DNA from: Penaeus vannamei
Taxonomy: Eukaryota; Arthropoda; Malacostraca; Decapoda; Penaeidae
Assembly: GCF_042767895.1 (NCBI RefSeq)
Contig: NC_091553.1
Span: 13,496,381 to 13,543,880 of the forward strand
Direction: 5' to 3'
Length of the DNA: 47,500 nt
The notes under the pieces are model-generated. The model made no database searches and had not been told where the DNA came from. It was given only the letters and a program-made list of their open reading frames with translations. Positions 26,038 through 36,517 of the stretch are shown here, in pieces (within the stretch, counting starts at the first letter, position 1; every line of letters begins with the position of its first letter). The position numbers and the translations under genes are program-made.

Positions 26038-26809
26038 CACCTCCTCGAACAATTTAAAAAATACGAAAAAGCTTCCGTAAAAGCGAAACCTCCCTGAATA
26101 AAAGAAACGAAAAAAGAAGCCAAGTAAAGATGGCATTAGGCGACGGTGAATAAATTTATGCATGTCGTCGCTCTCTCCTTGTATCTGATCATCTCCGGTT
26201 ATACAAGACAAGAAAGAGTAAGAATTACGACGAAAATCCGCCTCGGGTTGGAAGCTACTAAAAGTCAGTGTAAGAATAAGCCTTTTTGATAGAGAAAAGC
26301 ACTTTGAAAACCCGGTCGTTCTCGTGTACGTTGAAGAATTGCGTTCCGGTCCCGCCTTGAAGAACCGCACCAGAAAAAGGCTTTGAAGTACTCAATGAAA
26401 GCATAAAATGTATAAATAAGAACCCTAACAAACGCAAACACATCCCTTAAAAAAAATACACATGCAACAAAACCGTTCCTTGAAAAATACCAAAATCTAC
26501 AATTTGACATTCATGAAAGTAAAATCTCCCGTTTCTCCATTATTTTTTTTTCTCTCTCTCTCATTCTTTCTCTTCTCTTCTATTCCAAGTTAAAGGCAGT
26601 GATAACACATGAAAAGGAAATAAAATAAGAAAGCTCGCACAGTCCCCCGGTACATAAAAACACAACATTTAAAATTCAAGGATTTAGGAGAAGTGGGAGC
26701 AGTGATCTAGAATTGATTGTAGAAAATGTTCGCTATCAATCTTTTACGCTCAGGTTTAGCCCCCGCGTCATTCGGATACATATTTAATATAACTGTTTTC
26801 AGGGACCTG
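26038..26809. other. Unique AT-rich DNA between two repeats
   Basis: Intron-like sequence with a short CT run near 26551-26580. I see no exon or RNA gene. Confidence 0.5.
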
Positions 26810-27290
26810 GAGAAGGAGGAGGAGGAGGAGGAGGAGGAAAAGGAGGAGGAGGAGAAAAAGGAGGAGGAGGAGGAGGAGGAGGAGGAAAAGGAGGAGGAGG
26901 AGAAAAAGGAGGAGGAGGAGGAGGAAAAGGGCGAAGAAGAGAAAGAAGAGGAAGAAAAGGATGATGATGATGATGATGATGATGAAGGGAAAAGAAGTGG
27001 CGGAGGAAGTAAAAGAAAAAGAAGGAAACGAAGATATAGAAGTCACGTAAGAAGAAGAATGAAAAGAGAGGGGAGAGGAGGAGGAGGAAAGGAGAGGGGG
27101 GAAGGGAGAGGAGGAGGAGGAAGGAAAAGAGGAGGGATGGATGGAGAGGAAGGGAAAAGGGGGAAGTGAGAGGAGGAGGAGGAAGAGAAAGAAGACAGGT
27201 ATAACAGGAGTTGAAGGAAACAAGAACGGAGATGGAAGGAACGTAGACGCCGAGAAAGGAAAGGAAAGGAGGGCAGAGGGGAGAGAGTTT
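26810..27290. repeat. GGA/GGAAA purine-rich tract
   Basis: Mostly (GGA)n with GAAAAG interruptions and a short (GAT)n near 26959-26984, thinning out toward 27290. The Glu/Lys-rich frame (26726-27169) and the Pro/Leu/Ser frames on the other strand are translations of the repeat. Confidence 0.95.
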
Positions 27291-27369
27291 TTGTGTAGTT
27301 CTCGTTATGTTTGTATTTGTATTTTTTTCAACCTTTAAGGATGAAAACTCCATGGATGAATTCCCCTTC

Positions 27370-27540
27370 ATACACATTTTTCTTCTGCTCTTTCTATTCC
27401 TTTCTCTCATTCTTTCCCTCCTTCCTTTCTCGTCCCTTCCCTCCCTCCCTCCCTCTCCCTCTTTCATTCCTTCCCTCTCCCTCTTTCACTCCTTCCCTCT
27501 CCCTCTTTCACTCCTTCCCTCTCCCTCCCTCTCTCCTATC
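27370..27540. repeat. CCTT/CCCT pyrimidine-rich tract
   Basis: Tandem TTCCCTCTCCCTCTTTCACTCC-like units (about 24-nt period near 27455-27530) within a pyrimidine-rich stretch. It lies about 200 bp from the purine-rich tract and is partly complementary to it. Confidence 0.88.
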
Positions 27541-30500
27541 TGTCTCCGCGTTCAAGTGCCGCCGACGAATAAGCAAAATCATGCTTCACGCGAAACGTCA
27601 TGCCGAATCCCGCCGAAACCAAAGAACCGGACGAGTTTCGGCAAATTCATTCATTTTTGCAACCTCCGTCACCAGCGCTGGCTCCATCTTGCAAAGCCCC
27701 GGAGTAAGATATTTCTGGCCGGCCGTGGGTGTCCGTGGGGATGAGACAGGGGCTTACGGAATGACGGCCGCGCACAGTACACATAGACGTATACACATAA
27801 ACCCGGCGGCGCTGGAAATAAAATGTAACCATTAATTATTACGACAGGCCGTCAATCGAAGCGGATAACACATAGATCATCGTACGGCACAATTGTAATA
27901 CGAAAATAATGTGACCAGGTCCACTTTTAATAATCATGGCCGGAGGGAAGTACCATTAATTTTTATTGTGTCTAATTACATATTTCTGGAAAATCGTTTG
28001 GCAACACTCAATTGGGCTGGCGGCGGACAAAACCCAGCCTTCCGTAGGGTTCACTCAAGGGGCAAAATTCCCAGCCAACGGAGGTACGGTTGCCGCACGA
28101 TGCTAATCAGAATAAATTTTATACTTTTAGGAATTTTGAAAGTTATGGTTCGACATAACGATAAAAGTGAAATCCTTGCATAATGGCCTCAATGCTGGCA
28201 AAAACGTATATAGCCCCAGACACTGCTTATGATATTAGCAACTTCAGCGGTGGGATGGGAAATACTGAGGGAAAACGACTTACAGTAAACTGAAGGAGAT
28301 AGGCAAAAGGCAGTTGCGGGATGGGGAGGGGAGGGCTGCGCAGGGGTGGGGGGGGGGGGGAGGGAGTTAATAATAATGAAAACAGTCGGTGAAATTATCG
28401 GGCTTAGTGGAGGCGGTGGCGGGGTCTGGCTTCCGGTCTGACATATATTTATTACTTCTTTATATAGAATTTTGTTCTACGGTGCATCTGCAGTTGCACA
28501 CGTGCGACGGAACACGGGATTCTGACAGCGTGTGCCGATGGCTGAGTCTGATTTATTAATAAAAGAACAAAGGTGCGCGCGAACCCGACACACGCGAGCG
28601 ACTAATAACTCAACAGCTTTTCCGTAACGACTTAACAATCGTAACTGTCGATTCTGGATTAAAATTTCCGGTCATTAACTTTCGAATCTGCCTAAGTGAT
28701 ACGGAACATCGTGCTTGTAATCTTGGAATTTATTTCGAGCGGCAGACACGCGCCGTTCCTGGAGCGACGCCCATCGCGAGGAGTCTTGGGGTGGCCCAGC
28801 GCTCCCCGCCCGTCGCGCGCCGCCTCAATCCGCCCCCTCGCCCGCCCGCTGGAGAATCGAATCCATCTTATTTCGTGCTAATTATACGTCAGTTGGAAGA
28901 TTATTAAAATTATTGATGATACTGGCTGGCGTCTTACCATCAAATTCCCTCGTGCCTCCTTGTTCCTCTCCTCTGCCGTCTTTCCTTCGCCCGAAACCCG
29001 CCGGCGCTCGCCACGAACCTGCGGCCGGAGCGTCTTGCGTTTCATAAACCCCTTTAACCTCTCCCTCTCACTCCCCGAATGACTTCTCACTCTCCGCGGC
29101 GAGCCCCACGCCCCCCAGCAGGGCCGCCGACGCTCTTCCCAAACCCACCCACGAGCGCAACACACCATCTACTAAACCTCCTTAAAATGCCATTCATCGG
29201 CGTCAGCACACTTCGATCACCTGCCGCAGCGTCCCAAACCCTTCCTGCATCGGGGCAGCATCTGGGCTTCCTCAGGGAACCTTACGCCCTCCGCCAAATC
29301 TTCCACGGCGGGGGAGGAGGAGGGCCGAGCACGCCCGTCCTTCCCGCCCTCCTCTCAGGAACACACTCACGCAAACCTTTCATTCCCTACAAACACAGTA
29401 CCCCCCCCCGCCCCCGCGCCCCCCCTCCCCCCGAGCGAACGCCGGCACCCGCAGTGTAACTCCGTCTTGGGTGAGGCGGGAGGTTGTAACTGTAGCCATA
29501 CCATTCCGTGCGGTCGTCCTAATATTCCATAAACGATAATGACTCCAACTTTTAGGCCGCTAACGACCGCCCCGTTTTTAATATAAACCCAAATAATGGT
29601 CGACTCGGTAAATTCTAGAAATAAACCGGCATTAACGAGGGTGGTGTCCGATTGCATGCGCGGCGCTGCGTGGCTCTGGCCTCGCTCTCGACACCCGAAA
29701 ACCACCAAGCTCAAAGTAATATGAATAAAATTTGAAGGAACAAGGGTAGCATAGAGAGATAAATATCTTTATGGCTCGGATCTGAATAGAGGAAGTACGG
29801 GGGTGGGGGGAGGGGGAGGCAAAACCAGAAACGAATAAAATTAATAAAAATTGCCTGGGCTACAAAACTCTCGGAGGATCATGGCTAAATATATAACGTT
29901 ACTCAATCTCCAAGATTAAATTATGTGCCTGCAAAACCCATCCGATTTATAATGAAATGCAGATGAGAAAATATCATTGCAATGCAACATTTGGAGAACA
30001 ACAAAGCGCCTATAATTTCTGCGGACAAACTTGTAAAACCCAGACGAAGGCTTTAAGTACAGCATAAAACTAGGGTTTGTATCACGGATCTGAAAAGGGA
30101 TATGAATGATTATGAATATGAATACGAATATGAAGGACGCCACCTTATTATGAATATGAATTCACTTCCCAGAATTGCTCACGAACCTAAAAAAACTCCG
30201 TCAAGGGAAAAATGTTTACGACCACATAAAGGGGGTTTATGTTGTAGGGTATTTTAATACGCTCAGGCAGGGCGGCGGCCAGGCGGGCTACCCTGCCTGC
30301 TGCCTCTCTGCTGCACACTGCCTCCTCACGCCTGCTCACCCGCTCGCTTATCTCCCTCGCTGCTGCTCGCCCACTCACTCGCCCCTCCACGCCCGCACAC
30401 CTGTCCACGTCCGCCCATCGCCGCCCGCACCCACGCACTCCGACGAGCCTCTCGCGCCCACAACTCGCGGCTTCCCCGCTCCGAAAGCCCGCGTCCACTT

Positions 30501-30811
30501 TTACAAAATTGGAACAACTTTTATGACCTACGATGTTCTGGGCGAGACACACTGCCATACACTCTTCCCATTACCTACACCTAAAAAAGACACCTACACT
30601 CCAGCCATTAACCAGCCCTCGCCCACGCCCTGAGCTGCGCGTCATACCTCCTGTTGCACACCTGTCATTCGTGCAGTAAGCTCTGGCACTTGCGTCTCAC
30701 ATTACACTTTTACGCTCATGGCACTCGGCCCTGCCTCGTCTTCTGCACGCCCTTGCACGCGACGCCACCGAAGCAATCCATTCTCTCATTCTCGCTCTCT
30801 CTCCGATTCGG
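27541..30811. other. Intron-like DNA with GC-rich islands
   Basis: Unique sequence with a G run at 28346-28362, GC- and CpG-rich patches at about 28740-28860, 28977-29160, 29400-29450 and 30265-30490, and AT-rich DNA between. GC islands in a long intron may mark alternative promoters or enhancers, but I see no TATA-plus-ATG arrangement or coding exon that I can defend. Confidence 0.4.
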
Positions 30812-30974
<163 letters not shown>

Positions 30975-31746
30975 GTCGCCGAAAGACGATTTCACCGCAA
31001 CGGCATCTTTAACCTTTACACCGCCTACAAAATCTGCATCAAACCAAACTTTCCCCAATAGCCCAATTAAATATCTTACATAAATCTGGTAACACTGGGA
31101 GGCAGGGAGGCAGGGAGGGAGAAAAAGAAAGAGAAAGGCGTTGAGGACAGGAAGGGGAAGGAGGAGAGAGGAGCGGAGAGAGGGAGCGAGCGCGCGGGCC
31201 GAGGCGCGCCATACCCCCAAACAACCAATTTCCAATCCGCTGCTGGAAATAGGCGGGTTTGCAATATTGCTTCCATATGATAATGGTCCAATGCGCCGAT
31301 AGAATACGAATGTCCATAATGCCGGCCGGTTCCGGAGCTAAGCTGGCCACACGATATATAAAATACTGCTTGATATTTAAATTTCCTCGGCGTCCGTGGG
31401 AACGCTGCATACTATAAAGGCCTGAATTTTTGAGACTAAGATTCTACAGAACAGACTCGAAAGGCCATCGCCAAGAACACCCATGTGTCTCCCCTGCCCC
31501 TCCCCTCCCTTCCCTCCCTCCCCCTTCCCTTAATCCTGACCCCGACCCGCCCTCGCACTCTCCTGCTGGGGAAGCCGAGGCGGAGGTCTTCCCGGCCAGC
31601 GCGCACTCGGGGATTTCCGATTCTCATTCGATCATAAAATAGGCATCATGTGATATCATTGATCACATATATTACATACAAATATGTATACAGCGGTTAT
31701 TCTATATTCTTTTCCTTTCCCCTTCCATAAATTGAACACTACTTAC

Positions 31747-31811
31747 CATCCACTGAATTGACAATTTTCTGCACTGACGTTTCTTGGCAGCGTCTGCACA
31801 CGTATCTAAAT
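31747..31811 (-). other. Candidate small exon of the minus-strand locus
   Basis: A strong minus-strand donor (ATG|GTAAGT at 31746) lies 65 nt after a plausible acceptor (TTCAATCATTTAG). All three frames are open across it. One reads YVCRRCQETSVQKIVNSVD, with a Cys-x-x-Cys pair. Another reads TCADAAKKRQCRKLSIQWM, with a basic cluster, and enters in phase 1 like the other tails but leaves in phase 0. With no unique frame, this may be chance or a non-coding exon. Confidence 0.2.
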
Positions 31812-33833
31812 GATTGAATGAATAAATACAATATAAACATACAACTCCATACAAACAAATATCTATGTGCGATTGAACCTCATTAAACATTAAGACAAGA
31901 AAGAAAATGGATATAAACATTTGAAAATGACCTCCTCCTCCTACACGCCGTACTGAATGGCTGCAAGTGCAACCCCCCCCCCCCCACCTCGCCTCCCCCA
32001 TTCACCTTGTCCAAGTCCATTGAAAGAAATTTTATCGTTCCATATAGTCCACACTAATGTTAAATACGGTCAACAATTACAGCCGAATTTCCTACAGGCT
32101 CTTTCTTTACATTTTTCTAATAAGTTCTTCGGCCGAAAAAAAGCGGCGGCGCCTCGGCAGGGCCAGATTAACATAGAAAACTCCTTAAACTAATCAACGA
32201 GCGCCAAAAATAGAAGGAGTGTATTTAGCACGAACAAAAATGGGAAAGGGCGTAAAATCTGCCATAAATGAAGGCAATATGGTCTGGCCACACTTGAATA
32301 CTTCCAGTTAAGTACATTCTCAGGTCATATAAAAGCTTCAAAACATCACATCTCCAGTGCCAGGCAGTGAGTCTCACCCTTAGCCCAAGGGCGCATAAGG
32401 TCCGTTTCTCTCTGCGCATCAGCATACACCTGCAGAGAGGTTCTATATGGCTATTCATATAATAAGCCATGATTATGCAATTTAGACGATCAAGCAAGTC
32501 GGTCTACAGAAAATGCATGCAATTGAGGAGAATTTCTCTTGAAAGCCAATAGCGACACTGATTATTTATATCAGGGTCAGGACTACACGCATTTGCCGGA
32601 TCAAAGGCAATGATTCAATTTCCTCGGAGGGGAATTTGCACAAGTGTTCCGATCTACTAGTCAATACAAAGCATCAATAACAAAACGCAGACAAGCCTTT
32701 TGAACATCTATTTGAGGACGAATTCTCTTCGTTCAGTTCATAAAATAAAATTCTCTTCTTGCGGGGAAATAAAGAAAGCAACCCGCCAAAGTTACGTTCA
32801 CGGCTGCCGCTCGCCTCCCCGCCGCCGCCGCCGCCGCCGCCGCCGAGGTCCGTCGCTCGGCGGTCTCGTGCTTCAGCGACGGGAGTCTCGCGCCCGCCGC
32901 CCACGCCGCGTCCCGGCCCGCCCGAGCCAATCAACCTATCAATCATCCCACAGCTCGTACTCTAACATGCACACAACCAAGACTTCTTCGTTCTGCTCCT
33001 GTTGTCAAGCAGCGCATTTCGCACGTTCTTCATTACCCGCTCGTCCTTAAGCGTGCCCGTGCGAGAAACACCGGCGACTGTCCCCGTGTCTGAGTTCAAG
33101 GAAGGCGGGAACCTAAGCGTCGAGGGCCGCCCGACCTTCGCGGCCGTTGAACTCGAACGCCACTGCTCTATATCCCGCAAACCGCGAAATCAAGGTGCAT
33201 TTGCCCCGTCTCTGCGCACTACGCACGGGCACGCAGACTCACGTACCCTAACACACCCACACGCAGAGTTCGAACCGTAATCATATGCGTAGAGGAAGTG
33301 CCAGCTATACCCCAACTAGTACGATTTGCCTGCATGCACCCCCGCCCCTCCCCCGGCCCCCCGCCACTCACGCGACTCAGGGCATCATCCAGGGTCGCGC
33401 TACCTGTAATCACAGCCATTATAAAATATATAACTCTTATTGTCTGGCGATCGCCTCCGATAAGGGAAGAAATCCCCAGACCCGAAACTTGTATAAATTA
33501 CATGCTGCGAGAAGCTGTATCTCAGTGTGGGAGTACTTGGTCCTAATCCAGCTCTTACTACCTGCTGCGACTCTGCCCCAGAATTCTATTAGGACCTACA
33601 TTCCCGTCGTGGTTATTGATTCCCATCATTATTCCTTTATTACTATCCTAAATTAATATCTTAAATTTATATCTTGATGCTCTCCTCTACCACTTGCGGG
33701 ACGGAAACGAACTTCGCCTGCGTTCGATGTCAATGGCGGGCGGCCGTGGGCGCCTCGACTCCCAAAGTCCCCTCCGAGTCCACGCCGTCGGCTCGGCTCT
33801 CCAGGGGAAGGAGGAGAGGGAGTGAGTTAGGGC
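31812..33833. other. Intron-like DNA with a C run and a CCG repeat
   Basis: Contains a poly-C run (31973-31985), GC-rich DNA at 32790-32930 with (CCG)n at 32817-32845, and otherwise unique sequence. The 90-codon minus frame at 32225-32497 was examined and has no recognisable domain. Confidence 0.45.
32817..32845. repeat. (CCG)n microsatellite
   Basis: About nine perfect GCC/CCG units inside a GC-rich patch. It makes poly-Ala, poly-Pro and poly-Gly shadow frames. Confidence 0.95.
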
Positions 33834-33989
33834 TCAAGGGGGAGGGAGAAAAAAAGGGATTAAAGGGAGAAAGAGGGAAAGGGGAGTGGAGGGGGGAGGG
33901 GGAGGGAGGGAGGGAGGGAGGGAGGGAGAGGGAGGGAGGGAGGGAGAGGGAGAGAGAGAAAGAGAGAGAGATAGAGAGATAGAGAAAGA

Positions 33990-34082
<93 letters not shown>

Positions 34083-34101
34083 TGTGTGTGTGTGTGTGTG
34101 T
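33834..34101. repeat. GGGA, then (GA)n, then (TG)n repeat block
   Basis: A GGGA-type purine tract (about 33836-33950) grades into (GA)n (pure from about 33992 to 34077), followed by a short (GT)n run (34082-34101). The (GA)n run is complementary in orientation to the (CT)n run at 30871-30970. Confidence 0.97.
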
Positions 34102-35286
34102 TTTAGGTGTCTGACTGTGTGTACGTGTGTGAGTTCGCGCCTGTGTATGTTTATCTGACGGCAGCACAGATACGAATGTGTGTGCGTGTATGTGCGGTTG
34201 ACACGGCGGCCACCGCTCGCCCGGGCAACCACACCCCCCACTTGAGCAGAGGCTATCAAAGTTGCTCAGTCACAGTATTTGCCGCCGTGGAATTTTAATA
34301 TCTGTCCGTATTTGGGATTGTAGGCGATAATCTGGATCCCCTGGCACTGCGGATCACGGGACGACATTCGTAAAGATGGCAATAACTCTCTTAATGGCTT
34401 AGTTTTATTGAATAATTCTTTACTTTGCATGAGTATCGCCCCGGGCCTTCGCCGCTTTGTGTCCCGGCTTGTATAACGACGCTCGCGCCCTGTCCTTCCG
34501 AGGACGCACAAGGGGCGGAAAAGGGTGCGAACGACCGGGTCCGATAATGGAAATTAATCCCAGCAAGTGTCCTACACATGCGTCGTCCTCGCCCGGGCTA
34601 ACTTACAGGAAATAAAACGTCGAGAGCGATACAGCGATAGGAAAATATAATCGAGAGCGATGCAGCGATATCGAACACGGACGGGAATCAAAGCAAGGAC
34701 AGAACCCCAACACCGCCCTGGACGTAACATAAATACGGACACAACAGAACGAGAGAGAAACAACAGAAATATTCCCTTCCAGAGAAAATCGTGCAACTTG
34801 ACAATCTCCGCCAGTCGCCCGTCTACAGGGAGGGAGGTTTATGTCATGGAGATGCGCCATTTTTGTTTTATAACCTACACTTATTGGTATAATTAGACGC
34901 CGAAATGTGAATGTCTGGAGCCTTATAAGAGCGGTATTTAGTGCCCGCCTCACGACAAGCCGTGTCTGCCGCTTTTGTCTTTTCTCTTAATGTGATTCTC
35001 CTCTCTGTTTTTCTTTTCGTTTATGCTTTTTTATTCTTTTTATCTTATTTGTTTTGTTGTGTCTTCCTTGGCGTGTTCCGTTTTCTCTCTCTTTGTAGTA
35101 TCCCCCTTTTACTTTCTTTTCGTCCATACTTATATCGTATTCATCCCCCCCCAATCAATCAATCAATCAACCAACCAACCAATCAATCAATCTCTCTCTC
35201 TCCCTCTCTTTCCAACCAATTATCGTTTAAAATCACAATCGAAAGCCACGTGATAGGCCTACATCCCCGCCCTCGCCGACTTACCT
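34102..35286. other. Intron-like DNA with a CAAT repeat
   Basis: Mostly unique sequence plus a (CAAT)n/(CAAC)n run at 35151-35190 with CT repeats after it. No supported gene. Confidence 0.45.
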
Positions 35287-35398
35287 TCAGACGTGTTGCA
35301 GCACAAAGATTTTTTGTACTTGTCTCGCACATAGAGGCGGCCCTCCGTGCTGGCTGGCCGGACCCGCTGCTTATCTCCGCCTTGACTGACAGACAACT
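35287..35398 (-). other. Candidate exon ending in a consensus splice donor
   Basis: On the minus strand GAAG|GTAAGT (donor from 35286) matches the donor consensus completely. Behind it, an acceptor-like TGCCGTAG (about 35400) would give an open frame including QRVRPASTEG, GRLYVRDKYK and KSLCCNTSE, leaving in phase 1 and so compatible with the acceptor at 14588. A second frame is also open. One consensus donor is expected by chance in a window this size, so the evidence is weak. Confidence 0.2.
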
Positions 35399-35870
35399 AC
35401 GGCAGCAGCCACTGATCTGTTTTGTAAGGCTGACGGATCCAGTCAAAATACTCACTACAGGCAGGGGGCTCATCCCTGTATATACTGTTTGTATATATTT
35501 ATTGATTTGGGTCATGTGGAATTTGCATATGAATATTCTCTGATCGCAGATCATAATGCCGATGCATGTTTTGGAGTATTGAATGTTTTTTTGGGCTGCC
35601 AATTTTCTCGAAATCCCTCAATGAATTATGCAAATGATTTTCTTTTATCTTTTGAATCGACATGAAAAGATTGAAGCGAAGAAATAACTCCCAGATTCAA
35701 AGAGAAGTGAAATTCAAGTGATTTTTTCTCTCTCAAACAGGGCTAACAATTCGTATATATCAAACTGAAATTTATAGAGGAATTTGGAACAATTTTTATC
35801 CGTTCATGAAATCAACGCTACAATGATCATGGTTAAAAAAACGAGGCATTTTAGCTTGAGAAAAGAAGCT

Positions 35871-35876
35871 TTTATT
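35871..35876 (-). terminator. Poly(A) signal candidate for the 36.4 kb terminal exon
   Basis: AATAAA on the minus strand about 550 bp after the stop at 36426, followed by a T-rich AGCTTCTTTTCTC. The interval between is AT-rich and free of long microsatellites, as a 3' UTR could be. Confidence 0.35.
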
Positions 35877-36425
35877 TACATCATACATTCAGTCTAGCTT
35901 CCACAAATCATCCGGGCTTCGGTAAAAGCTAAAAAATACTCTGTAGAAATATGGAATAATCGTCGCGAACAAACAATCCCTCATGAAGGCTATCATCCAG
36001 CGCGAACGTTAAACAAACAAAACTAATTTTGTTAGCTTTAGATTTTTTTCCACTACAATACCTGCCATTCTAACTGAAAAATCCAAACCCTAAAAATACA
36101 GTAAGCAATGTAAACGCTAGACAAAATTAAAATAAAAAAAAAACAAAAAGAAAAGAGAAATTTGGCATACAGTATCACATTCCTTTGTAAGTTATCACAA
36201 ATGAGTTAGGGGAACCATTTGGCCGTATGACAGGTAGATGAACCAGGTAACAAGTCCAGCCTTTTTACCTGGCCATCGCCCCCGCCCTCAGCCTCCCTCT
36301 CCCCAGGGGGTGACGTCATCATCACACTCCGTCTCGCGTCGCCAGGGTGGAAGTCCAGGCGATGGGTCACACGCCTTTTCCTTCTCCGGATAAATAATTC
36401 TTAATAAAATAATGTCGCTCTCGGG

Positions 36426-36517
36426 TTAGCTTATCTCCTTGGCCTTCCACTCTGGGACGGAGGACGGCGTCTTGAGCAGTTGGCTTCCGTGCGACGTCTT
36501 GTCTCTCTTTTCGTCGT
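36426..36517 (-). CDS. Possible short alternative terminal exon
   Basis: On the minus strand a T-rich tract (11 Ts, then CTTATTTTCC) is followed by AACTCAAG. Taking that AG (36518-36519) as acceptor leaves a frame that needs one nucleotide from upstream, reads 29 residues (DEKRDKTSHGSQLLKTPSS, then VPEWKAKEIS) and stops at TAA (36426-36428). The phase equals that of the acceptors at 14588 and 40930. The peptide is hydrophilic, non-repetitive and reasonably coding-like. AAG is a less common acceptor, and a 30-codon open frame can arise by chance. It might also be part of a UTR or non-coding. Confidence 0.38.

Noticed and set aside
26726..27467. Glu/Lys-rich frame on plus and Pro/Leu-rich frames on minus
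   Set aside because: Translations of the GGA repeat tract; no splice context or unique sequence.
28878..29168. Minus-strand donor-like ATG|GTAAGA near 28936 behind a purine-rich frame
   Set aside because: Acceptors upstream are poor and the frame is low-complexity; insufficient for an exon call.
32225..32497. Minus-strand 90-codon frame ending HFCSC
   Set aside because: Not recognised, lacks splice sites that would connect it, and is too short to stand as a gene alone.
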